A stretch of DNA of 64,000 nt from Dipteris shenzhenensis (taxonomy: Eukaryota > Polypodiophyta > Polypodiopsida > Gleicheniales): assembly GCA_047967505.1 (NCBI GenBank), contig CM106538.1; one strand, 5' to 3'. The position numbers and the translations under genes are program-made. The stretch's first letter is position 1, and each line of letters opens with the position of its first letter. Below, one piece after another: positions 11,404 through 22,800 of the stretch. Under the pieces are notes generated by a model. That model worked only from the letters and a program-made list of their open reading frames with translations. It had not been told where the DNA came from and did not search any database.

Positions 11404-12168
11404 TTTGTTCACTCCCCAATCCTAAGGAGGTGGAAAAACAAGCTTTTTAGCACACAAAAATGCAAATCTCATCTACTTCCCTATGGATCTAGTCTTTGAA
11501 GTCTTCTGACACAACATCACAGTTGCTATTGTGCACGCAATCGTATAGTCTGATCGAAAATTCGATGCACACACAAAAAATTTCTTTGTGTCACACGGCA
11601 TGGTTCCAGGGTGGTCACACGTTTGTCACGAACAAAGAGTGTCATATAAAATTCTAAATTTCTCACTCATTTTAGATTAAATGTTATTAAAACTTTGTAA
11701 GTGGTCTCTTTGCATTATGTAGAGCTTAACTTGATTTATTGGTAATTTTTTGAATGATTTATCTAATTATAAATAATTATTTATAATAAATAAAGTCATA
11801 AAATACATGCATTTTAGTAGCACACCACATTTTTTTAGTATTTTGAATAATTAAGCAAATCCAATTCGGTGGAAGGTTGGTAGGCACATAAGGGTGTGTG
11901 GTTGAATCATCAAATCCCAAATCCAACGGTTAGATTTAGGAAGATTGAAGTTTAATTTTTACTTTTACTCCTCAGAGGATCAACAAAGAATATTAAAAAT
12001 AAATCTAGTAATTCTCAAACATAACCAAACATTTCAAAAATGTCAATATTTTTAGTCCTCTGCATGATGAATAAGAGGAAAAAATTTTGGTTAAATTTGA
12101 GCAAGGGAAACGTACGATATGGCCTCCAAGAGTGAAATCTCTCTTTTGTGGGTGAAAAAGGGCCACCC
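11404..12168. other. Subterminal region of element B, no gene
   Basis: AT-rich, non-coding sequence that is repeated in reverse complement at about 36173-36936 of element A. I see no open frame or palindrome array here. Confidence 0.6.
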
Positions 12169-12208
12169 AAGCCTAATACCAAGACAAGGTAGGCTTGGTA
12201 TTAGGCTT
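12169..12208. repeat. Perfect 15-bp hairpin in the gene 1 upstream region (element B)
   Basis: AAGCCTAATACCAAG and its exact complement CTTGGTATTAGGCTT are separated by ten bases. The same hairpin is conserved in element A at 36133-36172. It is not followed by a T-run, so I do not call it a terminator. Confidence 0.8.
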
Positions 12209-12289
12209 GGTGAGGTAGGCTAGGAGCATCACCGATCCTAGTGGCAAGCCTTTGGAGTCTGCATGCTGCCCATGTGGAAGGCTGAGTCA

Positions 12290-12620
12290 TCAAAACCATG
12301 CCACGTTGTTAGACCACGTGGTGCCATCTCATCAAGCAGATGTGACATCACTCCTTGCCATGTCACCTTACATTGCCACACGTGCTGCCACATGTGCCAC
12401 CTCATCATTCCACATCATTTGCCATGTGATCACACAATGCCACCTTGGCATACCTCCTCTCCTGGCCACGTCACCAATCCCTCCACCTCAATTTGCCATG
12501 TCATCTACCACCTCATGAATGCCAACTCGTCATGCCCAGTACCACATCATGACCATGCAGGAAGAGACTATATCACCACATCATGACCATGCATGGTGCC
12601 ACATCAGCCAGATGCATACA
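12290..12620. promoter_or_regulatory. CCAC(A/G)T-rich array upstream of gene 1 (element B)
   Basis: Short phrases such as GCCACGTTG, CACGTGGTGCC, GCCATGTCACC, GCCACACGTGC and ACCACATCATGACC are packed into 330 bp. Several contain an ACGT core of the kind bound by plant bZIP factors. A similar array sits in the leader of the copia element at 43730-44250. Function is inferred only from motif density. Confidence 0.5.
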
Positions 12621-12644
12621 CATGACGATGTGCGATGCATACAA

Positions 12645-12783
12645 TACCTCGATCGAGGTACATATGATGGGTGAGGCATACATTACCTCGTTCGAGGTAT
12701 GTGACCGAGGAGACATACAGATACCTCGATCGAGGTTCATACATACATGCATGCGCAATGCACTAAATACCTCGATCGAGGTA
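12645..12783. promoter_or_regulatory. Four TACCTCGATCGAGGTA palindromes upstream of gene 1 (element B)
   Basis: Copies lie at 12645-12660 and 12768-12783 (exact), 12684-12699 (one base changed at the centre) and 12722-12737 (last base T). They stand between the TIR and the gene 1 TATA box, as in the larger array before gene 2, so both genes share one candidate control motif. Confidence 0.88.
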
Positions 12784-12916
12784 TAAGCTCTGATCGCGGC
12801 TCTGGGCATAGCAGACCTCTCCACCAAAACTAAGCCAATTAGTATCAATCTTAGCACCTCTCCACCAATAATAATGAAGAGCAATCTAAGAGCAATCTAG
12901 TGGATGAGTTGAGGCT

Positions 12917-12925
12917 CTCTATAAG
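12917..12925 (+). promoter_or_regulatory. Probable TATA box of gene 1 (element B)
   Basis: CTCTATAAG lies 97 bp before the ATG at 13014 and just downstream of the palindrome cluster. The same sequence is present before gene 1 of element A. Confidence 0.6.
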
Positions 12926-13013
12926 ACACCACGTTTTGGTTCATTTCACCCATTCTTAGCCATTCTTGCCTCCTCATCACTTTGTCACACCTTCCATCCT
13001 ACTTTCATTGAGA

Positions 13014-15932
13014 ATGGGTTCTCAAAGCCGTAGAGCTAGTAGACGTGAAAGATGTAGGAACCCCCCCCAAATCTCATTGACGAGGAGTGCAAGCGGAAGG
13101 CTCGTGAGCGCAAGAGAGCCTCTAGAGCTCGAGCTCGCGCTGCCACCACTGATCCACCTCCAGCTCTACCTCTACATCCCACCTCCACCCCCACCCCCAC
13201 CTCCATTGTCCCCCCATGCTCATCCGCTCCCCTACCTCTAGCCTCCGCCCTTCCCCTAGCCACCTACATTTTGGCCTCCACGTCTACCTCTTCCCCCTCC
13301 ACCCTCCCCCCTCCCCCTCCCCCCACTCCGCTTGGCGCCTCCCTTCCCCCGTCCACCGTACCATCTCCCATTGATCCCGTTGCCCCACCTTGCAGCAGCA
13401 GTGTTGCTTCACGACGTGACTTGCCGAAGTCCACTATCCGTCGTCGTGCTAGCAAGATTGTGCAGTCTTTTTTTTGTGACCTCACGCCAGCTTCGCAGTC
13501 TTCTCTTCTTACGTCCCTGATTGATCACCCTGACTTGGTAGAGTGTAGGAGGCTTGCTGGTCTTGGTGCACGTAGAGATAGGGTTGTATCTAGCGAGGTC
13601 CTTAGCAGTGTTCGATGTTCCTATGCTTCTATTAAGCATAGGAACTCCAGTGATGCCTTGGCAGCACGTCGTGCTATTGTGGCTGCCATTAGTAGGCCTC
13701 ATATGATAGGCCATGTGCGTACCGCTTCACGTCTTCTTCAGATTGCACTGCGCACATTGCGAGTAGGCATCATTAGGAGGTAGAGTCTAGAGGATAGTGA
13801 GACTGATGCTCTTTGGGCTTCGAGTGGTCGTGCACCTCGCTGCGATCGATTGTTGGATGATTCCACTAGGTCCTTCATACAACAGTTTTGGGAGGAGCAT
13901 TGCAGAGCATCCCCGGTGTTCAAGAAGGCATTGCGGAAGAGGGTGTCACGCGGTGTGTACATTGAGCATGGTGCATGTTTTTTGGAGTGTACCCAGACTG
14001 AGTTGTACACTCAGTTTGTAGAGGCGCACCCGGAGTTCAAGATTGGGCAGAGGTCATTTGAGCGATGCAGGCCATGGTTTGTGCGATGCTCTCAGGAGCG
14101 TGACACATGCTGTTGTCGCTACCATGTGGATTTTGGATTGATGTATGACGTATTCCGTTCCCTTGATGGTCATAGGGGAGTGGTTCCTACTAGCCCTCGC
14201 GACTTCATTCATTCCATATTGTGTACTCGTACGAGATGGTGATGCTTTATTCCACTCCCTTGATTGTGTGGAAGGCACGTGTACTTTGTGTGGTGACTTT
14301 GCCAGAGTGCCACGAGTTGCACTAGATACTTGTGATGTGCAGATGGTTTGTTGGCAGCAGTATGAGTACTGTACCTTGACATTAGATGGTGGTGCACAGT
14401 CGAGGAGGTTGCAGCTTGTGGGGAAGGAGACACCACGTGTTGTATTCATTGACTGTTTTCGAGGGAAGCTGTACCGCTACATACGCCACTCGCACACTGC
14501 GAAATGGGAGGATCGTCAGTTTCGTGCATGTTTGAGGACATTTCCTATAGGGGTGGTTGTCTCAGTGGTGGACTTTGCGGAGAATTACACCTTTGCACCA
14601 CAGCATGAGATCCAATCGGAGTATTATTTCTCCGAACAGGTGACGTGTGATTGAGTGTTGATTTTTTCCCCGCCTCATTATATTGAATTATTTCAATAGT
14701 CATATTTTTTTTTCAATGCCATATTGCAGGTTGCTATATTTGTGCACATTAGCTATCGTCATGCACAGGCTCATGTGGATGGCATTGATAGCACCATGGA
14801 CTCACGCATCATTGTGCGAGAGTATCACTTCTACATTAGTGATGATCGATCGCATGATGCCCATTTTGTGCAGCATTGCTTCACTTTGCATGATAGTTTC
14901 TTGAGGGATCATGGTGTCACATGGCAGCGGTGCTGGATTTGGTCAGACGGTTGCGGCGGCGGTCAGTTCAAATCCGCTAGACAGTTTTATTGGTTCTGCA
15001 GATGGCACCATGAGACAGGCATTCCGATCACATGGAGCTACTTCGAGACAGGGCACGGTAAGGGAGAGCACGATGGTGCAGGTGCTTGCATGAAGCGTGC
15101 TTTGCGTCGATACCAGTTGCGTCACAGTGCCGATCGCTTCAAGGATGCACATGATGTGGTGTGGTGGTGCAGCCAGCACTTATCCACTAGTGCTACGTCC
15201 TCGTTTCAGTCACGTGACGATAGGGTGGTGAGCCGGTATTTTTGGTGCGTGGACATTGGGAGTCTTGATCGGTCGAGGCCTTTTGATTGTCGTTCTGTGC
15301 CTGGCACTCTTGATTTCCATTCCATCAGGAGTGTAGGTGAGTCTCACCCTGCGATCTTTTCTCGACGGTTTGCATGTTTTTGCTCTGCATGCATTGATGA
15401 TGATTGGGGAGGGTGCTCCATGATACCATGGGCCGATCCATGGGTACGGCGAGTGCTTTCTCCCTTCCAGCCTTGGGAGGAGATACATGATGATCAGGAT
15501 GCGGGATTCAGTTCCTCTAGAGATTATGACCAGCTTACAGATATTTTGCGTATTGGTGATATCTTCGCGGTTATTGCTTCGGAGGGCAATGAGGAGGGTG
15601 TGGATTATTACTTGTTGCGATGCTCTATGCTGAAGAGTGTGCTGAATGAGGATACAGTGGATGGGCATGGGATGCACTTCAATGCTCATAGCATGATCGT
15701 CGGTGGCCACTATTTTCAGCAGATACAGAGGCGTGGTCGCTATATTGAGTTCCAGGAGTACATGGCGGATCGGGAGGCATACATGTATTCTCATCTTGTT
15801 GTTGGGATCAAGATTACTTTGAGTCGTGTTCGCACTCGCAAGGCGACGTCCACTCCACGATGGCGCCTTGCAGTGGCGGATCACGAGAGCATACTTGCAA
15901 CTATTGGCATGAGAGCTGATCCTGAGGAGTAG
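13014..15932 (+). pseudogene. Gene 1: DDE-type transposase candidate, element B copy (exon 1 broken, exon 2 open)
   Basis: Exon 1 is 13014-14639, intron 14640-14729 (GTGACG...TTGCAG), exon 2 14730-15932. A one-base loss in a C-run near 13061, a TAG near 13782 and a 4-bp insertion near 14229 break exon 1; exon 2 is open to DPEE. The protein has a basic N-terminus, a proline-rich stretch, a Cys-rich block (CCCRYHVDFG) and VVDFAENY at the end of exon 1. Exon 2 has WSDGCGGGQF (Asp codon at 14946) and ETGHGKGEHDGAGAC. The acidic spacing of about 95 and 40 residues suits a DDE/D nuclease acting on element ends in the nucleus. Catalysis is inferred from these motifs; the superfamily is uncertain. 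Confidence 0.8.
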
Positions 15933-16240
15933 CACATTACATATCTTATTGTTTGGGATCATCAGTTGATCAGATTGATTTTTATTGGGTATCACTAGTT
16001 GATTACACTTTTTTGTATTCGATATGTATTGGCTCACTGTGTGACCATACCATTGTAATTTTCATGGACTCATATTTTGTATTTCACTATGATGGCTGTA
16101 TACACGTTCATACACATCATTGTATTAGATTCTATTTTTAACATGATGTCCGATGTCTTCTCAATGGGATTTGTTGTGTTTGTAATACAAAAAATTGTTT
16201 ATTAGTAGTAATGTTGTAATTTGTTTTGTGCATTAGGACA
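15933..16240. other. 3' flank of gene 1 (element B)
   Basis: AT-rich, with no coding region. It probably contains the gene 1 polyadenylation region, but no single signal stands out. The matching stretch in element A is 32090-32395. Confidence 0.5.
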
Positions 16241-17190
16241 TTTTAAAAACGTGACTAAGAAAATAGCGCACGTACTAACGAAATACGCGTGTGGACTTGC
16301 TTATTGGGGATGAAACTTTGCACGACTCTTAGGCCACCCTAGCCAATAGTCCACGCGAGATTTGGTCTGAATTGATTTGGTGTGCGCCACGTGGAAGGTA
16401 CAATGCGTACATTTTTACAATCCCTACTAGCACTCGTGACTACGTATGAGCTATGGCGCATGTACTAACGAAATGCGCGTGTGGACTTATCTGTTGGGAA
16501 TGAAACTTCGCACAACTCTTAGGCCACCCTAGACATACATCCACGCAAGATTTGTTCTCCAACTTATTTGGTATGCGCCACGTGGAAGGTATAATGCGTA
16601 CATTTTTACAATCCCTACTAGCACGACTACGTGTGAGAAATGGTGCACGTACTAACCAAATATGCATGTGGACTTATCTGTTGGAGATTAAACTTTGCAC
16701 GGCTCTTAGGTTACCGTAGACGTACATCCACGCAAGATTTGGTGCCCAACTGATTTGGTATGCGCCACGTGGAAGGTACAATGCGTACATTTTTGCAATC
16801 CCTACTAGCACGACTACGTATGAGCTATGGCGCATGTAATGAGGAAATACGCGTGTGGACTTATCTGTTGGAAATGAAACTTCGCACGACTCTTAGGCTA
16901 CCGTAGGCGTACATCCACGCAAGATTTGGTGCCCAACTGATTTGGTATGCGCCACATGGAAGGACAGTTGCGTACATTTTTACAATCCCTACTAGCACTC
17001 GTGACTACGTATGAAAAATGGCGCACGTACTAATGAAATACACACGTGGACTTATCTGTTGGGGACGAAACTTCACACGCCTCTTAAGCTACCCTAGATG
17101 TACATCCACGCAAGATTTGGTCTCCAACTGATTTGGTATGCGCCACGTGGAAGGACAAATGCATACATTTTTACAATTTCTACTAGCACG
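16240..17190. repeat. ~180-bp tandem repeat without telomeric insert (element B centre)
   Basis: Monomers repeat at about 180-bp steps with the phrases GGACTTATCTGTTGGGGA, CTCTTAGGCTACC, ATCCACGCAAGATTTGGT, GCGCCACGTGGAAGG and ACAATCCCTACTAGCAC. The segment between CTAC/GTATGAG and CTGTTGGG holds CGCGTGTGGACTTAT; in the neighbouring block a telomere-like cassette takes that place. Confidence 0.88.
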
Positions 17191-18340
17191 ACTAAACCCT
17201 AAACCCTAAACCCTGGACCCTAAATCCTAAACCCTGTTGGGCATGAAACTTCACACGCCTCTTAGGCTACCCTAGACGTACATCCACGCAAGATTTGGTC
17301 TCCAACTGATTTTGTTTGCGCCATGTAGAAGCAATCCCTACTAGCACGGCTAAACCCTAAACCCTAAACCCTAAACCCTGGACCCTAAATCCTAAACCCT
17401 GTTGGGGACGAAACTTCACATGCCTCTTAGGCTACCCTAGACGTACATCGACGCAAGATTTTGTCTCCAACTGATTTGGTTTGCGCCACGTAGAAGCAAT
17501 CCCTACTAGCACGGCTAAACCCTAAACCCTAAACCCTAAACCCTGGACCCTAAATCCTAAACCCTGTTGGGGACGAAAATTCACACGCCTCTTAGGCTAC
17601 CCTAGACGTACATCCACGCAAGATTTGGTCTCCAACTGATTTAGTTTGCGCCACGTAGAAGCAATCCCTACTAGCACGGCTAAACCCTAAACCCTAAACC
17701 CTAAACCCTGGACCCTAAATCCTAAACCCTGTTGGGGACAAAACTTCACACGCCTCTTAGGCTACCCTAGACGTACGTACATCCACGCAAGATTTGGTCT
17801 CCAACTGATTTTGTTTGCGCCATGTAGAAGCAATCCCTACTAGCACGGCTAAGCCCTAAACCCTAAACCCTAAACCCTGGACCCTAAATCCTAAACCCTG
17901 TTGGGGACGAAACTTCACACGCCTCTTAGGCTACCCTAGACGTACATTCACGCAAGATTTGGTCTCCAACTGATTTAGTTTGCGCCACGTAGAAGCAATC
18001 CCTACTAGCACGGCTAAACCCTAAACCCTAAACCCTGGACCCTAAATCCTAAACCCTGTTGGGGACGAAACTTGACACGCCTCTTAGGCTACCCTAGACG
18101 TACATCCACGCAAGATTTGGTCTCCAACTGATTTGGTTTGCGCCACGTAGAAGCAATCCCTACTAGCACGGCTAAACCCCAAACCCTAAACCCTAAACCC
18201 TGGACCCTAAATCCTAAACCCTGTTGGGGACGAAACTTCACACGCCTCTTAGCTACCCTAGACGTACATCGACGCAAGATTTGGTCTCCAACTGATTTGG
18301 TTTGCGCGACGTAGAAGCAATCCCTACTAGCATGACTACA
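17191..18340. repeat. Tandem array with interstitial telomere-like cassettes (element B)
   Basis: About seven units of 158-169 bp each contain CTAAACCC repeated three times, then TGGACCC, TAAATCC and TAAACCCTG, before TTGGGGACGAAACTTCACAC. The telomere-like part (complement of the plant TTTAGGG repeat, with fixed variants) recurs in every unit near 17193, 17352, 17514, 17681, 17850, 18014 and 18172. The rest of the unit is the ~180-bp monomer of the preceding block. Because it lies inside a transposon in both copies, it is not a chromosome end. Confidence 0.92.
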
Positions 18341-19866
18341 CGTTAGCGTACCACCAAAGTCAAAAGAAAATAGTAAAATTAAATTGTGGCCTAACATGTC
18401 ACACCTTCCTTGTACTCCCATACATGAGTGGAGTTTAAAAGGGAGAAGTGGGATTGTTAATATGTGTATATTTTTTTGGTGCATAGCCTGTGCAACAACC
18501 CTTTCTTTTTACATAAACCAAATACCAACACTTTTCCTTATACCAATCGCCAATCCTTTCTCTTGTACATAAACCACTAAATGCAAAAGAAAATAGTGAA
18601 ATAAAATGGTGGGCTAGCATGCTACACCTTCCTTGTATTCCCGTATACATGCATTAATTGCCAATTGTGTTGATTTCTCTTCTTTATGTTCATTATCTTT
18701 TATACATGCATAATAATTAGATTGGTGCATTGGCAAATGTCATATTAAGGAAATTGAAATAGTCCTTAGAAACTTGGAAGGCATATGCGATTGTGATTTG
18801 GAAGGCACATGTGATTGTGGTTCGAATATGACAAATAATTAGGTCTTGTTTTCTTTGATCACCAATTAGCACAAGTATTGTTAACAATAACAGACAAATT
18901 AAACACTGAGTCATAATAAATAACAGCAAAATCATGCAGAGGACAAGTCTAACTCCATTTTTGAAAAAAATCCCCTAAAAATTTATATTTTTTAAAAATT
19001 GTAGGGACAAAATATACGCTTCATGTCAATAATATTAAAAAACTAGAATTGTGAAAAAAGAATGCATAAAATATTACTTATATTTTATTGCAGAACCTAA
19101 AAATGTCTAGTATTACCATTTGCAAAAAGTATTCTCTCCTTTAATTTAAAAAACATGACAAATTGCAAAGGAGAAGAAACTGCTTCATTCAACTAAGAGA
19201 GTTGCTAGAGCTTTTTCTTTGAAATACCAATTGTTTTCTATGCAAGTGCCCATATCAAATTGAAAGTTGGTAAAATTGATGTTACTTTAATATCTAATTT
19301 CATTTGATGAAACAATTTTACATTGGGCTATGGCATTGTCTAAAAAAAGTAATTTTCTTTTTATACAAATTAGTTTATCAAATGGTTGAATTTCAACATA
19401 TTTTGATATTAAGATCGGAAGGCTAGATTTGGAAGCATGAATATGACAATAGTTGTCTTTTTGAAAAATTGATGAAAATTTGGATTTTGAAACACACTTT
19501 ATTGACAAACATGAATAGAATAAAATTTTTGTTTAAAAAATGAAAAACTTTTATCCGCAAAATAAAATTTTCATCCAAAATAAGATGAATTTTGATATGT
19601 TTAATGTTTAATGTTTGCAATTAATGTTTAATGTTTACAATTACTTCACATGGCATTCTTTTTTAAATACCTTATGTATTAAACAAACTATAAACTGAGA
19701 TAAACTGAGATAAACAAAGTGTGAAGAACATCATGAAAGTACGAAAATGCTCATACATCATAAAAGTGGGAACAATATCATGAAAGTACCAAAATGAATC
19801 TGTACATCATCATCATCATGCTGCAAAAGTGCATCCCTATACAAGAAACGTGTGAAGCCTAAACAA
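18341..19866. other. Spacer between the tandem array and the gene 2 3' end (element B)
   Basis: AT-rich and non-coding. It holds a diverged duplication around ACACCTTCCTTGTA(C/T)TCCC (about 18401 and 18626). Relative to element A (28039-29830), about 230 bp are missing near 19260, at the phrase CATATCAAATTGAAAG. Confidence 0.6.
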
Positions 19867-22800
19867 TCAATCTGAATCTGAATCTGATAACTCTACATAT
19901 GATCCTCTAGTGGAACGCTGACGTGGCTCCTGTATGACTCGCTGCCCAACCGTCCGCTGTGTGCCCTCAGGCAATGCCGGCTCAGATGGGCTAGCCTCAT
20001 CACCTGCATGAGATGGGCCAGCCTCATCCTGATGAGGAGGAGGGCATGCTGCACGCGCCACTGCTGCCATCTCTGCATCCCTCGCCTCCTCTATGTACGC
20101 GCGTCTCAGCTCCCATAGCCGTGCATCTGCGAATACTCGTGCCTCAAATCCAGCGCGAGTAATCGTCTCTACATGTGAAATACGCTGGTCTCGGCCCCGC
20201 CCTAGCTGCTGCTCCACCCACTGCTGCAATGATGTCTGCAGCTCTGCCTCTCGCTCAATCCGGCGTGCCTCCTCCGCTCGTGCCTCGTCACCTGGCATGA
20301 AGTCACCGTACGAAAAGCGGCATGGAACGCATGATGCAACCACTGATGTATCCGCACACTCCTGCATCAGCAATGCTCTCTGTGCCTCCTCCCTGTAGTG
20401 CTCTGTCAGGACTACACGGGCGAATGGATCAACAGCCTGACGATGACCAGGATATAGATCATCCATGCCCAGTCCTCTGTATGTCGCCACATCAATGTCG
20501 GCAAAGCATACCGGGCACATTGAACGTGCCACCATGTGGCGGGTCATGCAGTGGAGATGTGCGATGTGGCCGCACCCTAGACCAAACCACCCTACGGTGT
20601 CAAATTCCTCGTGGCAGAGGACACAAGTGGAGGTAGGAAGCCTCGCTACGACTGCTGCGTCTATCGGTGTCCTAGTCGGCACATCTACAGGAGGAGCAGG
20701 GTATAGGGCCACACTGGGGTCGATCCTATGGCGCGACGGATCATGACTGATATGCCTCAACTGCAAGATATAGTGCTCTGCGCGATGGTATGCTATGCGT
20801 GTCCGAATCCTCTGCTCCTCCAAATCTGTCTGCAAGAGTCGTACGCGAGACTCCATCTCCTGACGCAAGAGTCGTACGCGAGACTCCATCTCCTGACGCA
20901 ATAGATGTGCCTGCAATGCAAACATGTCGCGTACATGGTGAGAATTAACCAAAAAACTTCAGTTCAAAACACGCTACAAAAAAATAAACTAACATAATCA
21001 AAATAACTAACCTCGTCCCTAGACTCGGCCAACACAGCCTCCAACTCTGCAATCCGTCTGTCTCGAGCCTCCAACTCGTGCTGAGGCGCCGTAGATGTGG
21101 GAGGTGGTGTAGATGTGGGACGCTCCATCGATGATCGAGGTGGGGGAGGTGGAATCGCAATAGATCTCGATAGGGCCGAGACCATGTGCTGCAAGGATGA
21201 TGCCACTGAATGAACATCTCCCCTAATCTGTCCTCCCACCGCTCACAATGCCGGTGCAGGGATGGTGTGCAACTCTGGTCCCTCGCGTCGATGCCGAACA
21301 CCTACAATCTGCCGCTCCTGGCGCCCCATCCTACCACGTCCCGCTCCTGATCCTGGACGGGTACTGAGGTAGTCCACCCGATGACCAAGGACAAACTCAG
21401 CATAAAGCTGCATGGCAAACGACCTCGCTATCTGGCGGTTGTGAGGCAACCGACCACCATTCGCAGCAAGATATCTCGGATAAATGTGTGCTGCTATGAT
21501 GGGGTGCCTACACCGTAAAATATGCAAGGGGAGCCCTGATCGTGGTCGCTGGCCCTCGGTGTGACCATCCCAAAACATGTCGTCCAAGGCCTCCCTGTGA
21601 TGTGACTCCCGCTCAAACAACTGTCGAATCGCTCTCCAATCCAAGCCACCACCAGTGATCTCCGCCTCGGCCTGTGCCTGAAAGCTATCCACAACATCCT
21701 CAACTGTCTCCAATCGACTCAGAGCCTCAATAACTGAATCCAGGCTCGCAACCAAGTGAGGGGGTGCCCTAGCATCCTGCAGTGCCCTCATCTCAGCTCT
21801 CAGCATCTCTATCTGCATACGAATAGTGGTGCTAGAACCTGTGCGCTGGCTGGCGCATGCACAAAAAAAACACATGGAAATTAATATTCTATTTGGGTAA
21901 TGAAAATAATATTCTATTCAATATGACTTATAATCTATTTACGCAATGAAAACTATTTGTACGTACTCCTTGATGAGGTAGATCCTATGCACCTACCGAC
22001 CGGTAGATGGGCCAAATGTGTGGCTCAATATTAATCAATATTATTAATAATTCTTAATTTTGATTAGAATTTTTTCACTCTAGTCGTTGCATTTTAAAAC
22101 TTAGATGTCTCAAGTATTTTCTCCTTATATGTTTCCCTTTTTTCACTTTTTATCCAATATGAAACTTTTCCACATGTGGTGTAAGAACCACATTGTCCAC
22201 TAATGGCCCCTATACTAAGGACAGATAGTGGAGAGGTTTGGTTAATAAGACCTTCTTTGAATGCTTTACTGCCTTGGGTTTGCAATAGATATGGAGGAGA
22301 TAGAAGGATACCTAATACATTACTTTGAACGATACACAAGCAAGGCGCATCTAGTATTTCTCGGACTACACATTAAAAATGAGAGCGGGTTCACACTACA
22401 GACCTTTTAAAGCGAGAACTTTGAGAAAATAATTAAGCCTTCTCAATATTATCTATTTTGGTTGGGCAATCCACCTCAACTACTGGCCATTCCTATAGAT
22501 CATCACTTGGTTCAAGACATTTTGTATAAGACTCACTCGACTTCTAGTTGTAAAAATAGTTTTGGAATGAGATCATCCACATACGTAGCAACAACAAAGG
22601 GCACAAGATCCCTAGAAGAGGATTCAAAAACTTTGAAAATTAAATCCTTGGATGTCCCTATGCAATGGGAAGGGTTGCATACGATAACTAATGTTAATTT
22701 TGGTTGAGCTCAAGTAATAAAGCGTCACCGTTGCCTATGGTTGGACTAGCAAGAAAGAGACCACCCTTGCTTACAATGAAACTAGCATATAATTCCTTGA

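Noticed and set aside
13264-14449. Antisense open frames across gene 1
   Set aside because: They are shadows of the sense frame; the sense strand has the conserved motifs and splice signals.
17191-18340. A true telomere or chromosome end
   Set aside because: The telomere-like parts are ~45 bp each, contain fixed variants, alternate with unique monomer sequence and lie inside a transposon copied twice.
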